A stretch of 64,000 nucleotides of DNA from CAVQBP01 sp963782475 (GCA_963782475.1 CAWAJW010000012.1:1736001-1800000); one strand, 5' to 3'; shown: positions 27,866 through 35,705, counted from the stretch's first letter. Notes: generated by a model from the letters alone, not told the origin. Translations and numbers: made by a program.

Positions 27866-28141
27866 TTAGTCTTCAAATTGTAACATAAAACCGAAGGGTT
27901 CTTGCTCATTGTAACTCACTCGTTTCCTGAGATCATATTCATTATACAGTGCTTGCAGTTTCTCTCTCGCCTCTGGACATCCTGTAATCGTCCATTTCTT
28001 CGTAATCCCTGAATACCAGTACTTGTCTTTAGCATATTCCTTAATGATTTCGATTCCTCTTTTCGCACAAGTGTTTCTCCAGTCGTCAGTCTGAAAAGAA
28101 ATAACCCAGTCTTTAGAGTAAGAGTTTTCTGCGATCTTCAT
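27866..28141 (-). CDS. Hypothetical phage protein, 91 aa
   Basis: Tryptophan- and tyrosine-rich with a possible small alpha/beta fold (DWVISFQTDDWRNTCAKRG, YWYSGITKKWTITG). It is one base from the stop of its upstream neighbour, suggesting coupled translation. I do not recognise a family. Confidence 0.4.
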   Translation of the reverse strand: MKIAENSYSKDWVISFQTDDWRNTCAKRGIEIIKEYAKDKYWYSGITKKWTITGCPEAREKLQALYNEYDLRKRVSYNEQEPFGFMLQFED

Positions 28142-28348
28142 TTACATTTCCAGTTTTGTGAGTTCAAAAGGGTAAAAGTATTTCGAGTTGCCCATGAAAT
28201 CAGAACAGACAACTGTGTATCCGCTTGCTATTCCATTCAGGTCTGCATGATGTACAACGAATCCAATTACTATGTATATCGCTTCGCCATTCGTTCTGTG
28301 TCTTACTGTGTCTGAAATTGAAAAGTCTGTCTCAATTAGTACGTTCAT
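28142..28348 (-). CDS. Hypothetical phage protein, 68 aa
   Basis: A small beta-rich protein (IETDFSISDTVRHRTNGEAI, YIVIGFVVHHADL) resembling in style the SH3-like small barrels that read YxVxGF; this is only an impression. It is flanked by genes at three-base and one-base gaps, so it is part of the same transcription unit. Confidence 0.4.
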   Translation of the reverse strand: MNVLIETDFSISDTVRHRTNGEAIYIVIGFVVHHADLNGIASGYTVVCSDFMGNSKYFYPFELTKLEM

Positions 28349-28351
28349 TTT

Positions 28352-29311
28352 CTATTGCCCTGCCTGTTCATCAGTTTCAGATTTGCCAATGCCTGAGATA
28401 AATTGTTTATTGTTTGTGCTGTTTCCCTGATCCAAACGTAGTTGTTGTTTTCCAGGTCCATCTGATCCACTAACTCCGTAATTATTCCCTGCAATTTCTC
28501 TTCCAAAGTTTTCTGTTCGTTCACTTAATATCCTTCCTTCCATTGTGTGTGTTTTGATCTGCTTTGCCTCTGCAATCGTATCGCTGATTCTTGCAAGCAG
28601 TAATGAATTTTCTTCCTGATGAGTCTCCTTGACCTTCACTGCATCCATTGCAAGCCACTTGCCTACAATCTCAATCAGCTTTCCACCGCTTTTAAGGTCT
28701 CCGCCTGAAATAGCCAGGTCAATCATTTTTTTGGCTGACTCTGCTACAAATGCCTTGCTCAATCCCTTCTCTTCCAATATCTGTTCAATCTCACTCATTA
28801 CCATTCCTTTCACTTTCTCAATCTTGAGTAGCCTTCTTCCCGTGGCTTCCGGTATCCTATGATCCGGTCTGTACATTCTTCCAATCTTAGCGTAATCAAT
28901 GTTCCCGTTCATATACATCAGAGCTACTGCCCTGGCTATCATTTTCATGCGGTCTCTCTTAGCAAGCTTCTCTGTCCAATGCTCCGGCTTCACATAGCTC
29001 CATGAGTTGTTAGACTGTCGTTCTTCAAATAACATCTTCGTGCTCTTCTTGATAAAACTGTTTCCGTAACTGAGCCGGACAAAGAGGTTCTTTCTCTTCG
29101 AGCTTCTGTTGATTCTGTACTCACTAACTTTAAGAACTTCTCCGATATATCCATCATCTCCGAGTGCCCACTTAAACTCACTGTCAACAGTGAGGTCTTT
29201 CCAGTAGACAAACGGTTCTTTGAATACTCCATTCTCAACATCTTCCAGCGTGTAAATTGTATGTTCAACTTCTTCTTTGCCTTTTAATCGTTTCCTTGTT
29301 ATTGTTATCAT
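28352..29311 (-). CDS. Terminase small subunit candidate, 319 aa
   Basis: The N-terminal third is beta-rich (YTLEDVENGVFKEPFVYWKD). Residues 120-235 are helical with a DNA-binding style segment YAKIGRMYRPDHRIPEATGR and a helical oligomerisation-like segment (LSKAFVAESAKKMIDLAISG). It precedes the large terminase gene by a few small genes, the normal place for a small terminase. The C-terminal 60 residues are Gly/Asn/Gln-rich and probably disordered. Family assignment is tentative. Confidence 0.5.
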   Translation of the reverse strand: MITITRKRLKGKEEVEHTIYTLEDVENGVFKEPFVYWKDLTVDSEFKWALGDDGYIGEVLKVSEYRINRSSKRKNLFVRLSYGNSFIKKSTKMLFEERQSNNSWSYVKPEHWTEKLAKRDRMKMIARAVALMYMNGNIDYAKIGRMYRPDHRIPEATGRRLLKIEKVKGMVMSEIEQILEEKGLSKAFVAESAKKMIDLAISGGDLKSGGKLIEIVGKWLAMDAVKVKETHQEENSLLLARISDTIAEAKQIKTHTMEGRILSERTENFGREIAGNNYGVSGSDGPGKQQLRLDQGNSTNNKQFISGIGKSETDEQAGQ

Positions 29312-29495
29312 GTATCGGTTTCAAATCCAGCCCAATCAGCTTCCTGTTATAAGCCCGTTTCACTGCACGGAATAGCCTGGGCGGAATAGCTATTCCCGTT
29401 TTAATCTTTTCCTCTCTCATCTCCGGAGTCATTATCTTCAGTGCTGAAAGAGTAATCGCCATTCTCAAATATTTAGTTCTTCGTCCATTCATCAT
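29265..29495 (-). CDS. Small basic phage protein, 76 aa
   Basis: Strongly basic (KYLRMAITLSALKIMTPEMR, REEKIKTGIAIPPRLFRAVK), so probably nucleic-acid-binding. It overlaps the downstream gene start by 47 bases and shares one base with its upstream neighbour. The C-terminal 20 residues lie within the overlap. No family is recognised. Confidence 0.4.
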   Translation of the reverse strand: MMNGRRTKYLRMAITLSALKIMTPEMREEKIKTGIAIPPRLFRAVKRAYNRKLIGLDLKPIHDNNNKETIKRQRRS

Positions 29496-29731
29496 TACCT
29501 CTTCGGTAAAAGTTTTTCGATGGCGATTTTGTGATTCACCGTGTTCATAAGTTCATCGTTAATCTGGTCTCTGGTTGTTTCAAGGTCAGCAATATCACTG
29601 TTGACATTGTGCATGTGATCTCTCAAAGCATCAATAGCCGAAGATAATTCATCATGCACTCTTTGGAATAATCCGAGTGCTGAAGCTTTCTGTTTCCTAA
29701 TCCGGTCCAAATGTTTATTATAGTTTGTCAT
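29495..29731 (-). CDS. Small coiled-coil phage protein, 78 aa
   Basis: A continuous amphipathic helix (VHDELSSAIDALRDHMHNVN, SDIADLETTRDQINDELMNT). Proteins like this often form dimers or fibres in virions or serve as regulators. It lies directly downstream of the nucleotide hydrolase-like gene. No function is assigned. Confidence 0.4.
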   Translation of the reverse strand: MTNYNKHLDRIRKQKASALGLFQRVHDELSSAIDALRDHMHNVNSDIADLETTRDQINDELMNTVNHKIAIEKLLPKR

Positions 29732-29749
29732 GTTTCTCTTTCGTATTAG

Positions 29750-30076
29750 TTATTGGTTGCGGAGGATTTCGTGCAAATAGCCTGAAGCATTGAAAATCAC
29801 TGCACACAAAGCTTCTTGCAACCCCGCTGCTGTTTTAATTCCTCTATGTTCTTTCCATACGTCCATGAAATGCCTGAACAATGACTTCATGTATGATGGC
29901 TGATCAATTCCTTTTTGCCAGTTATCGGCATCTCTTAATCGCCCGTCAGGTTGTCTTCTGTGCTTGTGCATATATTCCGCATAACGTTCCAACACTCTCG
30001 GAGACAAAAATCCTTCGTAATCCAGTTTGTGTAAATCATCGTCCCTTGTTGCACCTGTGTCAAATGTTCGCATCAA
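29750..30076 (-). CDS. dATP/dGTP diphosphohydrolase N-domain-like protein (DUF5664), 108 aa
   Basis: Nearly the whole sequence follows the pattern of the DUF5664 / dGTP_diPhyd_N family that I know from many phages: FDTGATRDDDLHKLDYEGFL, then LERYAEYMHKHRRQPDG, DNWQKGI, YMKSLFRHFMDVW and a C-terminal CAVIFNASGYLHE. The family is linked to dNTP hydrolysis in phage nucleotide control and sometimes to modified-base synthesis. The enzymatic step itself is not proven from sequence. It is 12 bases downstream of a radical SAM gene. Confidence 0.75.
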   Translation of the reverse strand: MMRTFDTGATRDDDLHKLDYEGFLSPRVLERYAEYMHKHRRQPDGRLRDADNWQKGIDQPSYMKSLFRHFMDVWKEHRGIKTAAGLQEALCAVIFNASGYLHEILRNQ

Positions 30077-30087
30077 ATCTCCTTATC

Positions 30088-30744
30088 TCATTCATTCGTA
30101 AATTCCTTCTGGTTACTGAATGTCAAATCCGGTAGAATGATAAGTCCATCTTCTCTGACGCAATGCTCTTTCCTGTATAACCTAACGGAGAGGTTTGATT
30201 TCAGTTTGAGTTGCCGGAACATATCCGGAGTAATAACCTCTCCATTAGGGTACATCTCCCTCAAGGTAAGTCCCTGAAAACCTTTCTGCGCCAGATAGCT
30301 CATCAATTCTTCATCATAAACACCAAGCTTTTGCTTCAACTCTGTCCAGGTTTCCATAACCATAGAAGCGTAGACCGGAACTTTAATCCGAACGTTAGTC
30401 TCATGCCACTCGTTAAGGTACTCTTTGTGAAAGGAGAAGAGCACGTCAGTAGCATAATCCTCAATCCTTTTATCATAGAGTGCCGATGGGTGAGCAGTAA
30501 GAATCGTGGTCTCATTAAACATTTCGTGTGCAAGTGCCAGACAGTATGAAAATTGTCTATGCAGAACCGGTTCACCGCCGGTAAGCTGAATATGTTTGTA
30601 ACCTTGTCTGAGTGCTTTCCAGTATGCCGTGCTGATTGGTCCTAAATGCTTGTTCTGTGTTTCTGTGTGTTCGTTGAATCTGTTAATACAATAACTGCAA
30701 TGTTTGTCGCAGCTGTAACTCAAAATGTGTTTCACTGTCTTCAT
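30088..30744 (-). CDS. Radical SAM enzyme, 218 aa
   Basis: Residues 7-21 carry SYSCDKHCSYCINRF, the CX3CX2C [4Fe-4S] motif, followed by IQLTGGEPVLH at about residues 52-62, the GGE motif that helps bind S-adenosylmethionine. The protein is short (218 aa), about the size of the smallest stand-alone enzymes, and lacks auxiliary cluster motifs. The substrate cannot be read from sequence; a QueE/MoaA-like or peptide-modifying activity is possible. It overlaps the upstream gene by four bases and sits in a phage operon with a dNTP hydrolase-like gene. Confidence 0.8.
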   Translation of the reverse strand: MKTVKHILSYSCDKHCSYCINRFNEHTETQNKHLGPISTAYWKALRQGYKHIQLTGGEPVLHRQFSYCLALAHEMFNETTILTAHPSALYDKRIEDYATDVLFSFHKEYLNEWHETNVRIKVPVYASMVMETWTELKQKLGVYDEELMSYLAQKGFQGLTLREMYPNGEVITPDMFRQLKLKSNLSVRLYRKEHCVREDGLIILPDLTFSNQKEFTNE

Positions 30745-30953
30745 GCCTCTGCCTTTACTGAGAATTTAGGTTCATAAGCACACAGACTGATTAGATACCT
30801 GACATAACCTCTCTGGTATCTGATCTCGGCGTTTCTTTTAAGTAGTTCCTCTTTTTCTTTGTTAGAGATTGAATAAGCCTTGAGTCTCTGGATCGTTCCG
30901 TCCAGTTCCTTCTCAAGTATCTGTTTTTCTTCTTCAAGTCTTTCTTTGATCAT
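30741..30953 (-). CDS. Small coiled-coil protein, 70 aa
   Basis: Helical and charged (MIKERLEEEKQILEKELDGT, ISNKEKEELLKRNAEIRYQR). It is overlapped by the radical SAM gene start (ATGA). It lies just after the tRNA-Asp gene in transcription order. No family is recognised. Confidence 0.4.
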   Translation of the reverse strand: MIKERLEEEKQILEKELDGTIQRLKAYSISNKEKEELLKRNAEIRYQRGYVRYLISLCAYEPKFSVKAEA

Positions 30954-30985
30954 CGTCTGTCCTTTGTGTTCTGTGTATGAAATTG

Positions 30986-31059
30986 CGGGGACTACGGGAT
31001 TTGAACCCGTAACCTCTCCCGTGACAGGGGAGTGCTCTATCCAGTTGAGCTAAGTTCCC
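30986..31059 (-). tRNA. tRNA-Asp (anticodon GTC), phage-encoded
   Basis: On the minus strand the sequence folds as a full cloverleaf: acceptor GGGAACT/AGTCCCC (one A-C mismatch), D-arm with AGCTCAACTGGATAGAGC, anticodon stem CTCCC/GGGAG with loop CTGTCAC, and a T-arm with GTTCAAATC. The loop gives anticodon GTC. Length is 74 nt including the discriminator base. It lies within the late phage operon. Confidence 0.85.
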
Positions 31060-31162
31060 GAAGCATGAGCTTCTTAAAAAGGAAGGTCCTGCCATAAAAA
31101 CCTGAAGAAAAAGAATAAAAACTCCAGGGAAAAAACATGACAGAACCTTGTGGGGGTAAAGT

Positions 31163-31234
31163 GGCGGGAGAGGGAGTTGAACTCCCAATTATTCCGCATA
31201 TTGCGGAACGTGTTGCCATTACATCCATCCCGCT
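31163..31234 (-). tRNA. Degenerate tRNA-like sequence, anticodon uncertain
   Basis: The ends pair as an acceptor stem (GCGGGA/TCCCGC, followed by CA), and there is a D-loop block AATGGCAAC. The anticodon arm, however, is TTCCGCA-ATA-TGCGGAA, a 7-bp stem with only three unpaired bases and no U at position 33, and the T-loop TTCAA is two bases short. It resembles a tRNA that has decayed, or a tRNA mimic. It sits about 100 bases from the intact tRNA-Asp. Confidence 0.4.
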
Positions 31235-31242
31235 AAAGTTCA

Positions 31243-31542
31243 TTACGGCATATCCTCGCCAAAGTATTCTGCATACTCAGCTTTAATACCGGTTTGTAAT
31301 TTTTCACATACTGACACAACTTCTTTCTGCCTCAGAATTTCGTTGATGTCATAGTTTTCAAACTCTTTGCGAGCCGATTCAAGTCTTTCCTGTGCGGTGA
31401 TTTTTTTATCTTCTGCATCGTCAAATGCTGATTGAAGTTTCCGTTTGATTTTCTTCTCCACAAGAGGCTGTTTGAGAGACTTTACGGTCTCTTCAGTAGC
31501 ATTGTAGAGGCTTGCGAACAATGATTTAACTGCGTTACTCAT
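31243..31542 (-). CDS. Hypothetical early/late boundary protein, 99 aa
   Basis: Helical, charged, with a central coiled coil (AFDDAEDKKITAQERLESAR). It begins NAVKSLFASLYNATEETVKS. It precedes the tRNA-like sequence by a few bases. The start is preceded by AAGGATTC. I do not recognise it. Confidence 0.4.
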   Translation of the reverse strand: MSNAVKSLFASLYNATEETVKSLKQPLVEKKIKRKLQSAFDDAEDKKITAQERLESARKEFENYDINEILRQKEVVSVCEKLQTGIKAEYAEYFGEDMP

Positions 31543-31557
31543 TAAGTGAATCCTTTC

Positions 31558-31914
31558 TTAGTTATTCTGATTGAGTTGTGGAATATCCACTGTGAAAAAG
31601 TGAGAGTCTAACTGAACCTGAGTGCTGTCCTGAAGTTTTTCTCTTCGTTTCACCTGTTCTTGCATAGTCATGTCGTCCATTCTGTACGGACTGCCTGGGT
31701 CAACACGGGCAAAAGCGTCCATCCTTTCGGTACGCACTAAATCACCATATCCGTAAGCATAAAAGTCTCGTCTCTGTCTGTAATGACTCTCCATAACGTC
31801 TCGTTTATTCCTTTCGTTTTCCATTGCAACCCGTTCCATTTGCCTGCGAAATTCAGCATCTGTAATAAATGGACTTGTTTTATTCATCATACTCACACTT
31901 TCCAAATTGTTCAA
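31558..31914 (-). CDS. Hypothetical protein, first gene of the minus-strand operon, 118 aa
   Basis: Charged and Met/Arg-rich (RRQMERVAMENERNKRDVME, SHYRQRRDFYAYGYGDLVRT). An internal ATG at residue 10 (MNKTSPF, 31887) is an alternative start. It is the leader of the long minus-strand transcription unit and lies next to the divergent control region. No family is recognised. Confidence 0.4.
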   Translation of the reverse strand: MNNLESVSMMNKTSPFITDAEFRRQMERVAMENERNKRDVMESHYRQRRDFYAYGYGDLVRTERMDAFARVDPGSPYRMDDMTMQEQVKRREKLQDSTQVQLDSHFFTVDIPQLNQNN

Positions 31915-32331
31915 TTAACATACTGCAAATAAAACGATTAGTGCGAGTGAAATCAAGTAATTTCTAAAAGAAAAATTCTAAATACTTGTGAAATCGTCAC
32001 TTAATGCCTAATTTATTTTCTGGTAAGTAGTTGAAATCTTCTTTTTGAACCCTTTTAAGGTCACACGAAGGATTCACCAGATGAGACCTTCTTTCTGTTG
32101 TCAATGGTTAGAATTTGTTGTGAATGGACTGAATGGATTGGCAAAACTTCAAAAATTTTTGTAGAATGTGCTGGGGTCTTATACCAGGCTGCCGCCCCCG
32201 ACAGCTTGAGGGTGCATGGGGTTGAATTTGGTTGAAAATTCGGTTTAAGTTGAGTCCTTGAGGTGAGTGCTCTGGACGCTGTCCCCCTTCAGCCTAACGG
32301 CTTTCTTTTTCACACATTCAAGGAGTTCGAC
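31915..32331. promoter_or_regulatory. Divergent control region between late and early phage genes
   Basis: A 417-base interval without genes separates the two oppositely directed transcription units, so it must hold promoters for both. It is A+T-rich except for a GC-rich block around 32180-32220 (GCTGCCGCCCCCGACAGC, stem GCTG/CAGC). The motif GATGAGACCTTCT occurs at about 32081-32093 and again, slightly changed, at 32727-32740. No promoter can be named with certainty. Confidence 0.45.
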
Positions 32332-32601
32332 ATGAATATTCAACGTGCAATTACAGACAGAAGAGGAAACATTACTGGCAATGAGAACATCAAGAAAGTA
32401 TCAGATGCAGAGAAATACGATTCAGTATTCTTGAGCAAAGATGAAATCGAAGATGCTACATACCTCAGTAAAGTTGAAGCTCTCCTTGCTCCAAAAGGAT
32501 TAGCATTGGTAGTAGCAAAAGCCAAAGTCACCAAGAACGGGAACTACCGTACATTCGTTGGTGACAAGAACTACCAGCTTCCTGAAACTGAGCTTGCGTA
32601 A
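32332..32601 (+). CDS. Hypothetical early phage protein, 89 aa
   Basis: Start chosen at the ATG at 32332 because AAGGAG stands nine bases before it; the in-frame ATG at 32263 has none. The protein begins MNIQRAITDRRGNITGNENI and has a beta-rich C-terminal half (GLALVVAKAKVTKNGNYRTF). It is the first gene of the plus-strand early unit. Not recognised. Confidence 0.45.
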   Translation: MNIQRAITDRRGNITGNENIKKVSDAEKYDSVFLSKDEIEDATYLSKVEALLAPKGLALVVAKAKVTKNGNYRTFVGDKNYQLPETELA

Positions 32602-32773
32602 GAATGACGAGAGATGAGCACACAGCTTGTCTCTCCGATTTCTTTTTTGTTGACTCCGCACACTGCAAGAAAGAAAACGCAACACTGCACTTAGTGTCAC
32701 TACCACGCACATCAAAGAAAGAAGGACTCGACAGGTGAGACCTTCTACTATAAACTACAAGGAGAACTACAAC

Positions 32774-32977
32774 ATGATAGAACACAAATTTCCGGTCATT
32801 GCTCACTTCGGACAGCAAGACGAACAAGGACATTACCGCACTGCATACTGTGAAGAGTGCAAAGAACAAATTTCTGTTTGGCATGAGACTGACGGCAGCA
32901 TGGATAAGTACTGGGATGATTGTGCTGATCACGTTTTGAACATACATCAGAAATCACCAGTTTTCGCCGAGAAGTAA
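32774..32977 (+). CDS. Small early protein with a Cys pair, 67 aa
   Basis: Start chosen at the ATG at 32774, which has AAGGAG upstream. The sequence holds YCEECKEQISVWHE, one CxxC with a nearby His, and DDCADHVL downstream, so a single metal-binding site is possible. The rest is acidic. No family is recognised. Confidence 0.45.
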   Translation: MIEHKFPVIAHFGQQDEQGHYRTAYCEECKEQISVWHETDGSMDKYWDDCADHVLNIHQKSPVFAEK

Positions 32978-32993
32978 ACAAAGAAAGGATGCT

Positions 32994-33188
32994 ATGAAAT
33001 ACCTCATTGTAATCGACTTAGCAAATCCAGAACATGGAAGAGATTTACCTAAACCTGACCCCGAAAGGATCGTGGCTGTTAAATCAACAATCGAAAGTGC
33101 CTTAGATTTTTGTGCTGAATACCAGAGTGATGATACCGTGAAGAGAATACAGATTCTCAGGAAGGCTGATCATTACAAATTAGAATAA
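32994..33188 (+). CDS. Small early protein, 64 aa
   Basis: Preceded by AAAGGA. A compact alpha/beta sequence (KYLIVIDLANPEHGRDLPKP, VKSTIESALDFCAEYQ). It ends just before a small hairpin (ACCTCT/AGAGGT at 33196-33222) that may terminate this first early unit. Not recognised. Confidence 0.4.
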   Translation: MKYLIVIDLANPEHGRDLPKPDPERIVAVKSTIESALDFCAEYQSDDTVKRIQILRKADHYKLE

Positions 33189-33662
33189 GCATCAATACCT
33201 CTGAACACACTTAGCCCTTAGAGGTATCCTCTTATTGAATCCTTCTGTTGTTATAGCAAGGAAAAAACAGGGTGAGTTGCTAAGGCTCAATGGTATCATT
33301 GTTTCCATCGTCTTACCGTCATTACAGACTAACAACTCTGGTCAGTGGTCACTGGTTACTCGACCTCTCGTATGCCTGATACACGCTTATTGAACTCGTA
33401 ACTTTTTACTAACCACTTGCGATTGCATTTCACGACTTATGCTTACGTTGTTCGCATTATCCGGTTAATAAGGTTGTCGGTTATAGCTTACCTGCCTGTC
33501 GATTTCAATAAGAAAAGCGGGTGCTTGGTGTGGCACGACTATCTGCCTCGCTTCATATTGTCAATAAAAGGGTGCGAATGATGCACCTTTCATTTTCAGA
33601 CCGCAAACATAAAAAAAGTTTAACACGCAATCAACAATCATTTCAAAAAAAAGGAGAACAAA
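33189..33662 (+). other. 474-base interval without a gene in the early region
   Basis: No convincing coding sequence on either strand. It begins with a hairpin (ACCTCT/AGAGGT) and ends with the stem AAAGG(G)TGC/GCACCTTT around 33566-33590, just before a run of A-rich sequence and the next ribosome site. The base composition is more balanced than in non-coding DNA elsewhere in the window, so a phage non-coding RNA is possible; I see no known RNA family. Confidence 0.35.
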
Positions 33663-33812
33663 ATGTTTCAAGTTATTTCACAATGGTTCGATCTCGACCA
33701 CCAATGGCACGTCAGATACGCTATTAACGGAATCGTAAGCGAAGGTACGTTCACGAACAGAGTTGCACTTGCAGAGTTCATTCAGGAAATCATAAAAGAC
33801 CTCAGATCATGA
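33663..33812 (+). CDS. Small early protein, 49 aa
   Basis: Reads MFQVISQWFDLDHQWHVRYA and ends with the helix LAEFIQEIIKDLRS. AAGGAG precedes the ATG, and its TGA overlaps the ATG of the RadC-like gene. The size and fold style (two short strands and a helix) recall small phage regulators. Not recognised. Confidence 0.5.
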   Translation: MFQVISQWFDLDHQWHVRYAINGIVSEGTFTNRVALAEFIQEIIKDLRS

Positions 33813-34282
33813 ATGCACAGGGAATCACAACATGGAAACTTCAAACGACCAAATGGCAATTCTATGATTATCAGGATAAATACAGAAGTCGGAGAATTAC
33901 CTCTCCGGCTGATGTGTTCAATGTATTTCACGAGATGTTCAAAGGTCTCACAGTTGAGCATTTCATGGCAGTATATCTTTCTTCCAATAACATAGTGATG
34001 GGTTACGATATTATTTCTCAGGGGAATCTGAATAGTTCAGTGGTTCACCCACGAGAAGTCTTTAGAGGTGCTATTGTACAATCATGCGCATCAATAATCT
34101 TACTGCACAATCATCCAAGCGGGAATCCTGACCCAAGCAGTGAAGACATTTCAATCACTAAAAAATTAGTCGAAGCTGGGAAACTCATCGACATTCCAGT
34201 GTTCGATCATCTGGTTATTGCCGGTGATAGTATACCAGCTTCGTTGACAAAAGACTCATTTAACAAACGGAGAACAGCATGA
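33809..34282 (+). CDS. RadC-like JAB/MPN-domain protein, 157 aa
   Basis: The JAMM metal motif is clear at residues 99-112: LLHNHPSGNPDPSSED, with the partner glutamate likely in the earlier VHPREVFRGA block. Order and spacing match RadC-like C-terminal domains. RadC-like proteins are common in phages and mobile elements; the biochemical role is still unclear, perhaps as a metalloprotease or nuclease. It lacks the N-terminal helix-hairpin-helix part of chromosomal RadC. Overlaps both neighbours by four bases. Confidence 0.85.
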   Translation: MNAQGITTWKLQTTKWQFYDYQDKYRSRRITSPADVFNVFHEMFKGLTVEHFMAVYLSSNNIVMGYDIISQGNLNSSVVHPREVFRGAIVQSCASIILLHNHPSGNPDPSSEDISITKKLVEAGKLIDIPVFDHLVIAGDSIPASLTKDSFNKRRTA

Positions 34283-34455
34283 AATTAAAAGGACGCTCAA
34301 TACAGAAAGTCAAAGTTCTTGACAACGGTATTCGTATCGTTGTAAAAGGGAGGATCATAAAAAACGACATCAGAAACAATGAAGTAGAAGTGGAAACAGA
34401 GATGGGAAATATTCTTACGACAAACCGAAAGAATGCTCATAAAATTCTGATGTAG
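34279..34455 (+). CDS. Small beta-rich early protein, 58 aa
   Basis: MKLKGRSIQKVKVLDNGIRI and VKGRIIKNDIRNNEVEVETE: a lysine- and valine-rich protein with the strand-turn pattern of a small OB- or SH3-like fold. The ATG overlaps the RadC-like stop (ATGA). A hairpin terminator follows 17 bases after its stop. Confidence 0.45.
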   Translation: MKLKGRSIQKVKVLDNGIRIVVKGRIIKNDIRNNEVEVETEMGNILTTNRKNAHKILM

Positions 34456-34471
34456 TTCTCCTGCTACAATG

Positions 34472-34509
34472 AAAGCCGTGTGCAGTCCATACAAAACTGA
34501 CACGGCTTT
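34472..34509 (+). terminator. Intrinsic terminator
   Basis: A 9-bp stem AAAGCCGTG/CACGGCTTT with a 20-base loop, followed by TTTGAC. It closes the first early operon. Confidence 0.6.
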
Positions 34510-34543
34510 TGACAAGAGAAAAATTTTTCCCCCTACATACCTC

Positions 34544-34575
34544 TTGACATACCTCACATCAATCCTGTATGTTTG
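34544..34575 (+). promoter_or_regulatory. Putative promoter of the second early operon
   Basis: TTGACA at 34544-34549 and TATGTTTG at 34568-34575. The latter fits the Bacteroidota -7 element TAnnTTTG exactly, and the TTG at the appropriate distance upstream would be its -33 element. The 300-base untranslated stretch to the next gene has no ORF I would call. Confidence 0.4.
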
Positions 34576-34871
34576 ACACATCTTTTTTTCATAGTTCAAC
34601 GAAAAAATAGGCAATGGAGAATTAAAGCTTACTCAAAACTCATCAAGCTCTGATTCACCGGTCTTCACTCAAACACACAAAAAGATTTTACGGTGTGTGG
34701 TCACTTAGCTTAAACATTCAGCCGTTCAACGCTGAAACTATTTCCAAACAATAACAACGAAACAAAAACATCTCACGGGATAATTACTTTCATTCCGAAA
34801 TGATGAACATTTACCTCATGAGTCACAGGAATATTACGTTCAAACAACAACTATAAACAGAAGGAAAGCAA

Positions 34872-35621
34872 ATGAATCTAACAGAAGTACTCGACAGCAA
34901 AATTTTCGTAAAAGACGGTGCTGGAGCTACATTTCAATCACCACGTACATACATCGAACCATTCTTAGACGCAATCAAATATGACGGCAACATGGAAAAC
35001 GTTACAGTTAAAACACAAGGTGATGTTGTCAATGAAAACGAAGACGGACACAGAAACGTTGCATTTCCGAGAATAGCCGTTGAAGCAAAAGTCGGCAGTG
35101 ATGCACCGCTTCATAGTGGAGTTATCGGAATGGTTTACGCACTCGATTTACAGAAACCACAGATAAAAGTTTACACCGGTCAGAATGCTTCAGCTTGCAC
35201 TAACCTCACAATCTTCAATGCTGAGCACGTATTCAATCAAGACGTACTTGGTAACTATACAGAAGTGTACAGAAAAGCCGGTGAGTACAAAGAGAAGAAA
35301 GAAGCTGAAGTTGCAGAGTTCACTGAAATCTATAACGATCTTACAAACACAGAATTAACTGAACCGCAGCTTAATGAAGAGATCGGAAGAATCTTGAGAA
35401 AAGCACCGTTCAACAGAATCGGTGTTCATCCTATCATTCAAGGTGTTTCGAGACTCGATAAAAAAGGTTCTGACTACTATGTTGAACCTGGAAGCCCTGT
35501 TTCAAAAATGCATTTGTATGAAGCAATCACTCAAAGCTTCACCAATGCTTTTCAGGCTGGAAGAGGATTACTCGATAGAGCAACACAAACAGTACAGTTA
35601 AGCAGAATGTTTTTGAATTAA
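34872..35621 (+). CDS. Hypothetical early phage protein, 249 aa
   Basis: Preceded by AGAAGGAAAG. The protein starts MNLTEVLDSKIFVKDGAGAT, with an alpha/beta N-terminal half containing SGVIGMVYALDLQKPQIKVY and SACTNLTIFNAEHVFNQDVL, then a charged coiled region (GEYKEKKEAEVAEFTEIYND). The N-terminal layout is reminiscent of the DUF932 phage/plasmid family, but I cannot confirm it. It is a single gene between a promoter and a terminator, so it is probably strongly and independently expressed. Confidence 0.45.
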   Translation: MNLTEVLDSKIFVKDGAGATFQSPRTYIEPFLDAIKYDGNMENVTVKTQGDVVNENEDGHRNVAFPRIAVEAKVGSDAPLHSGVIGMVYALDLQKPQIKVYTGQNASACTNLTIFNAEHVFNQDVLGNYTEVYRKAGEYKEKKEAEVAEFTEIYNDLTNTELTEPQLNEEIGRILRKAPFNRIGVHPIIQGVSRLDKKGSDYYVEPGSPVSKMHLYEAITQSFTNAFQAGRGLLDRATQTVQLSRMFLN

Positions 35622-35635
35622 CCCATCAACAACAA

Positions 35636-35684
35636 GGGGTGCGCTACTCAGGGAATGGTACAAACGAGTTAATCAGCGTACCCC
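35636..35684 (+). terminator. Intrinsic terminator
   Basis: A 10-base stem GGGGTGCGCT/AGCGTACCCC (one G-T and a T-G contact) with a long loop, followed by GCTTTT. It isolates the 34872-35621 gene. Confidence 0.55.
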
Positions 35685-35705
35685 GCTTTTAAGAAAGGAA
35701 AAGAA

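Noticed and set aside
30934..31243. Two minus-strand open frames of 68 and 84 codons
   Set aside because: They cover the tRNA-Asp gene and the tRNA-like sequence, so they are coincidental.
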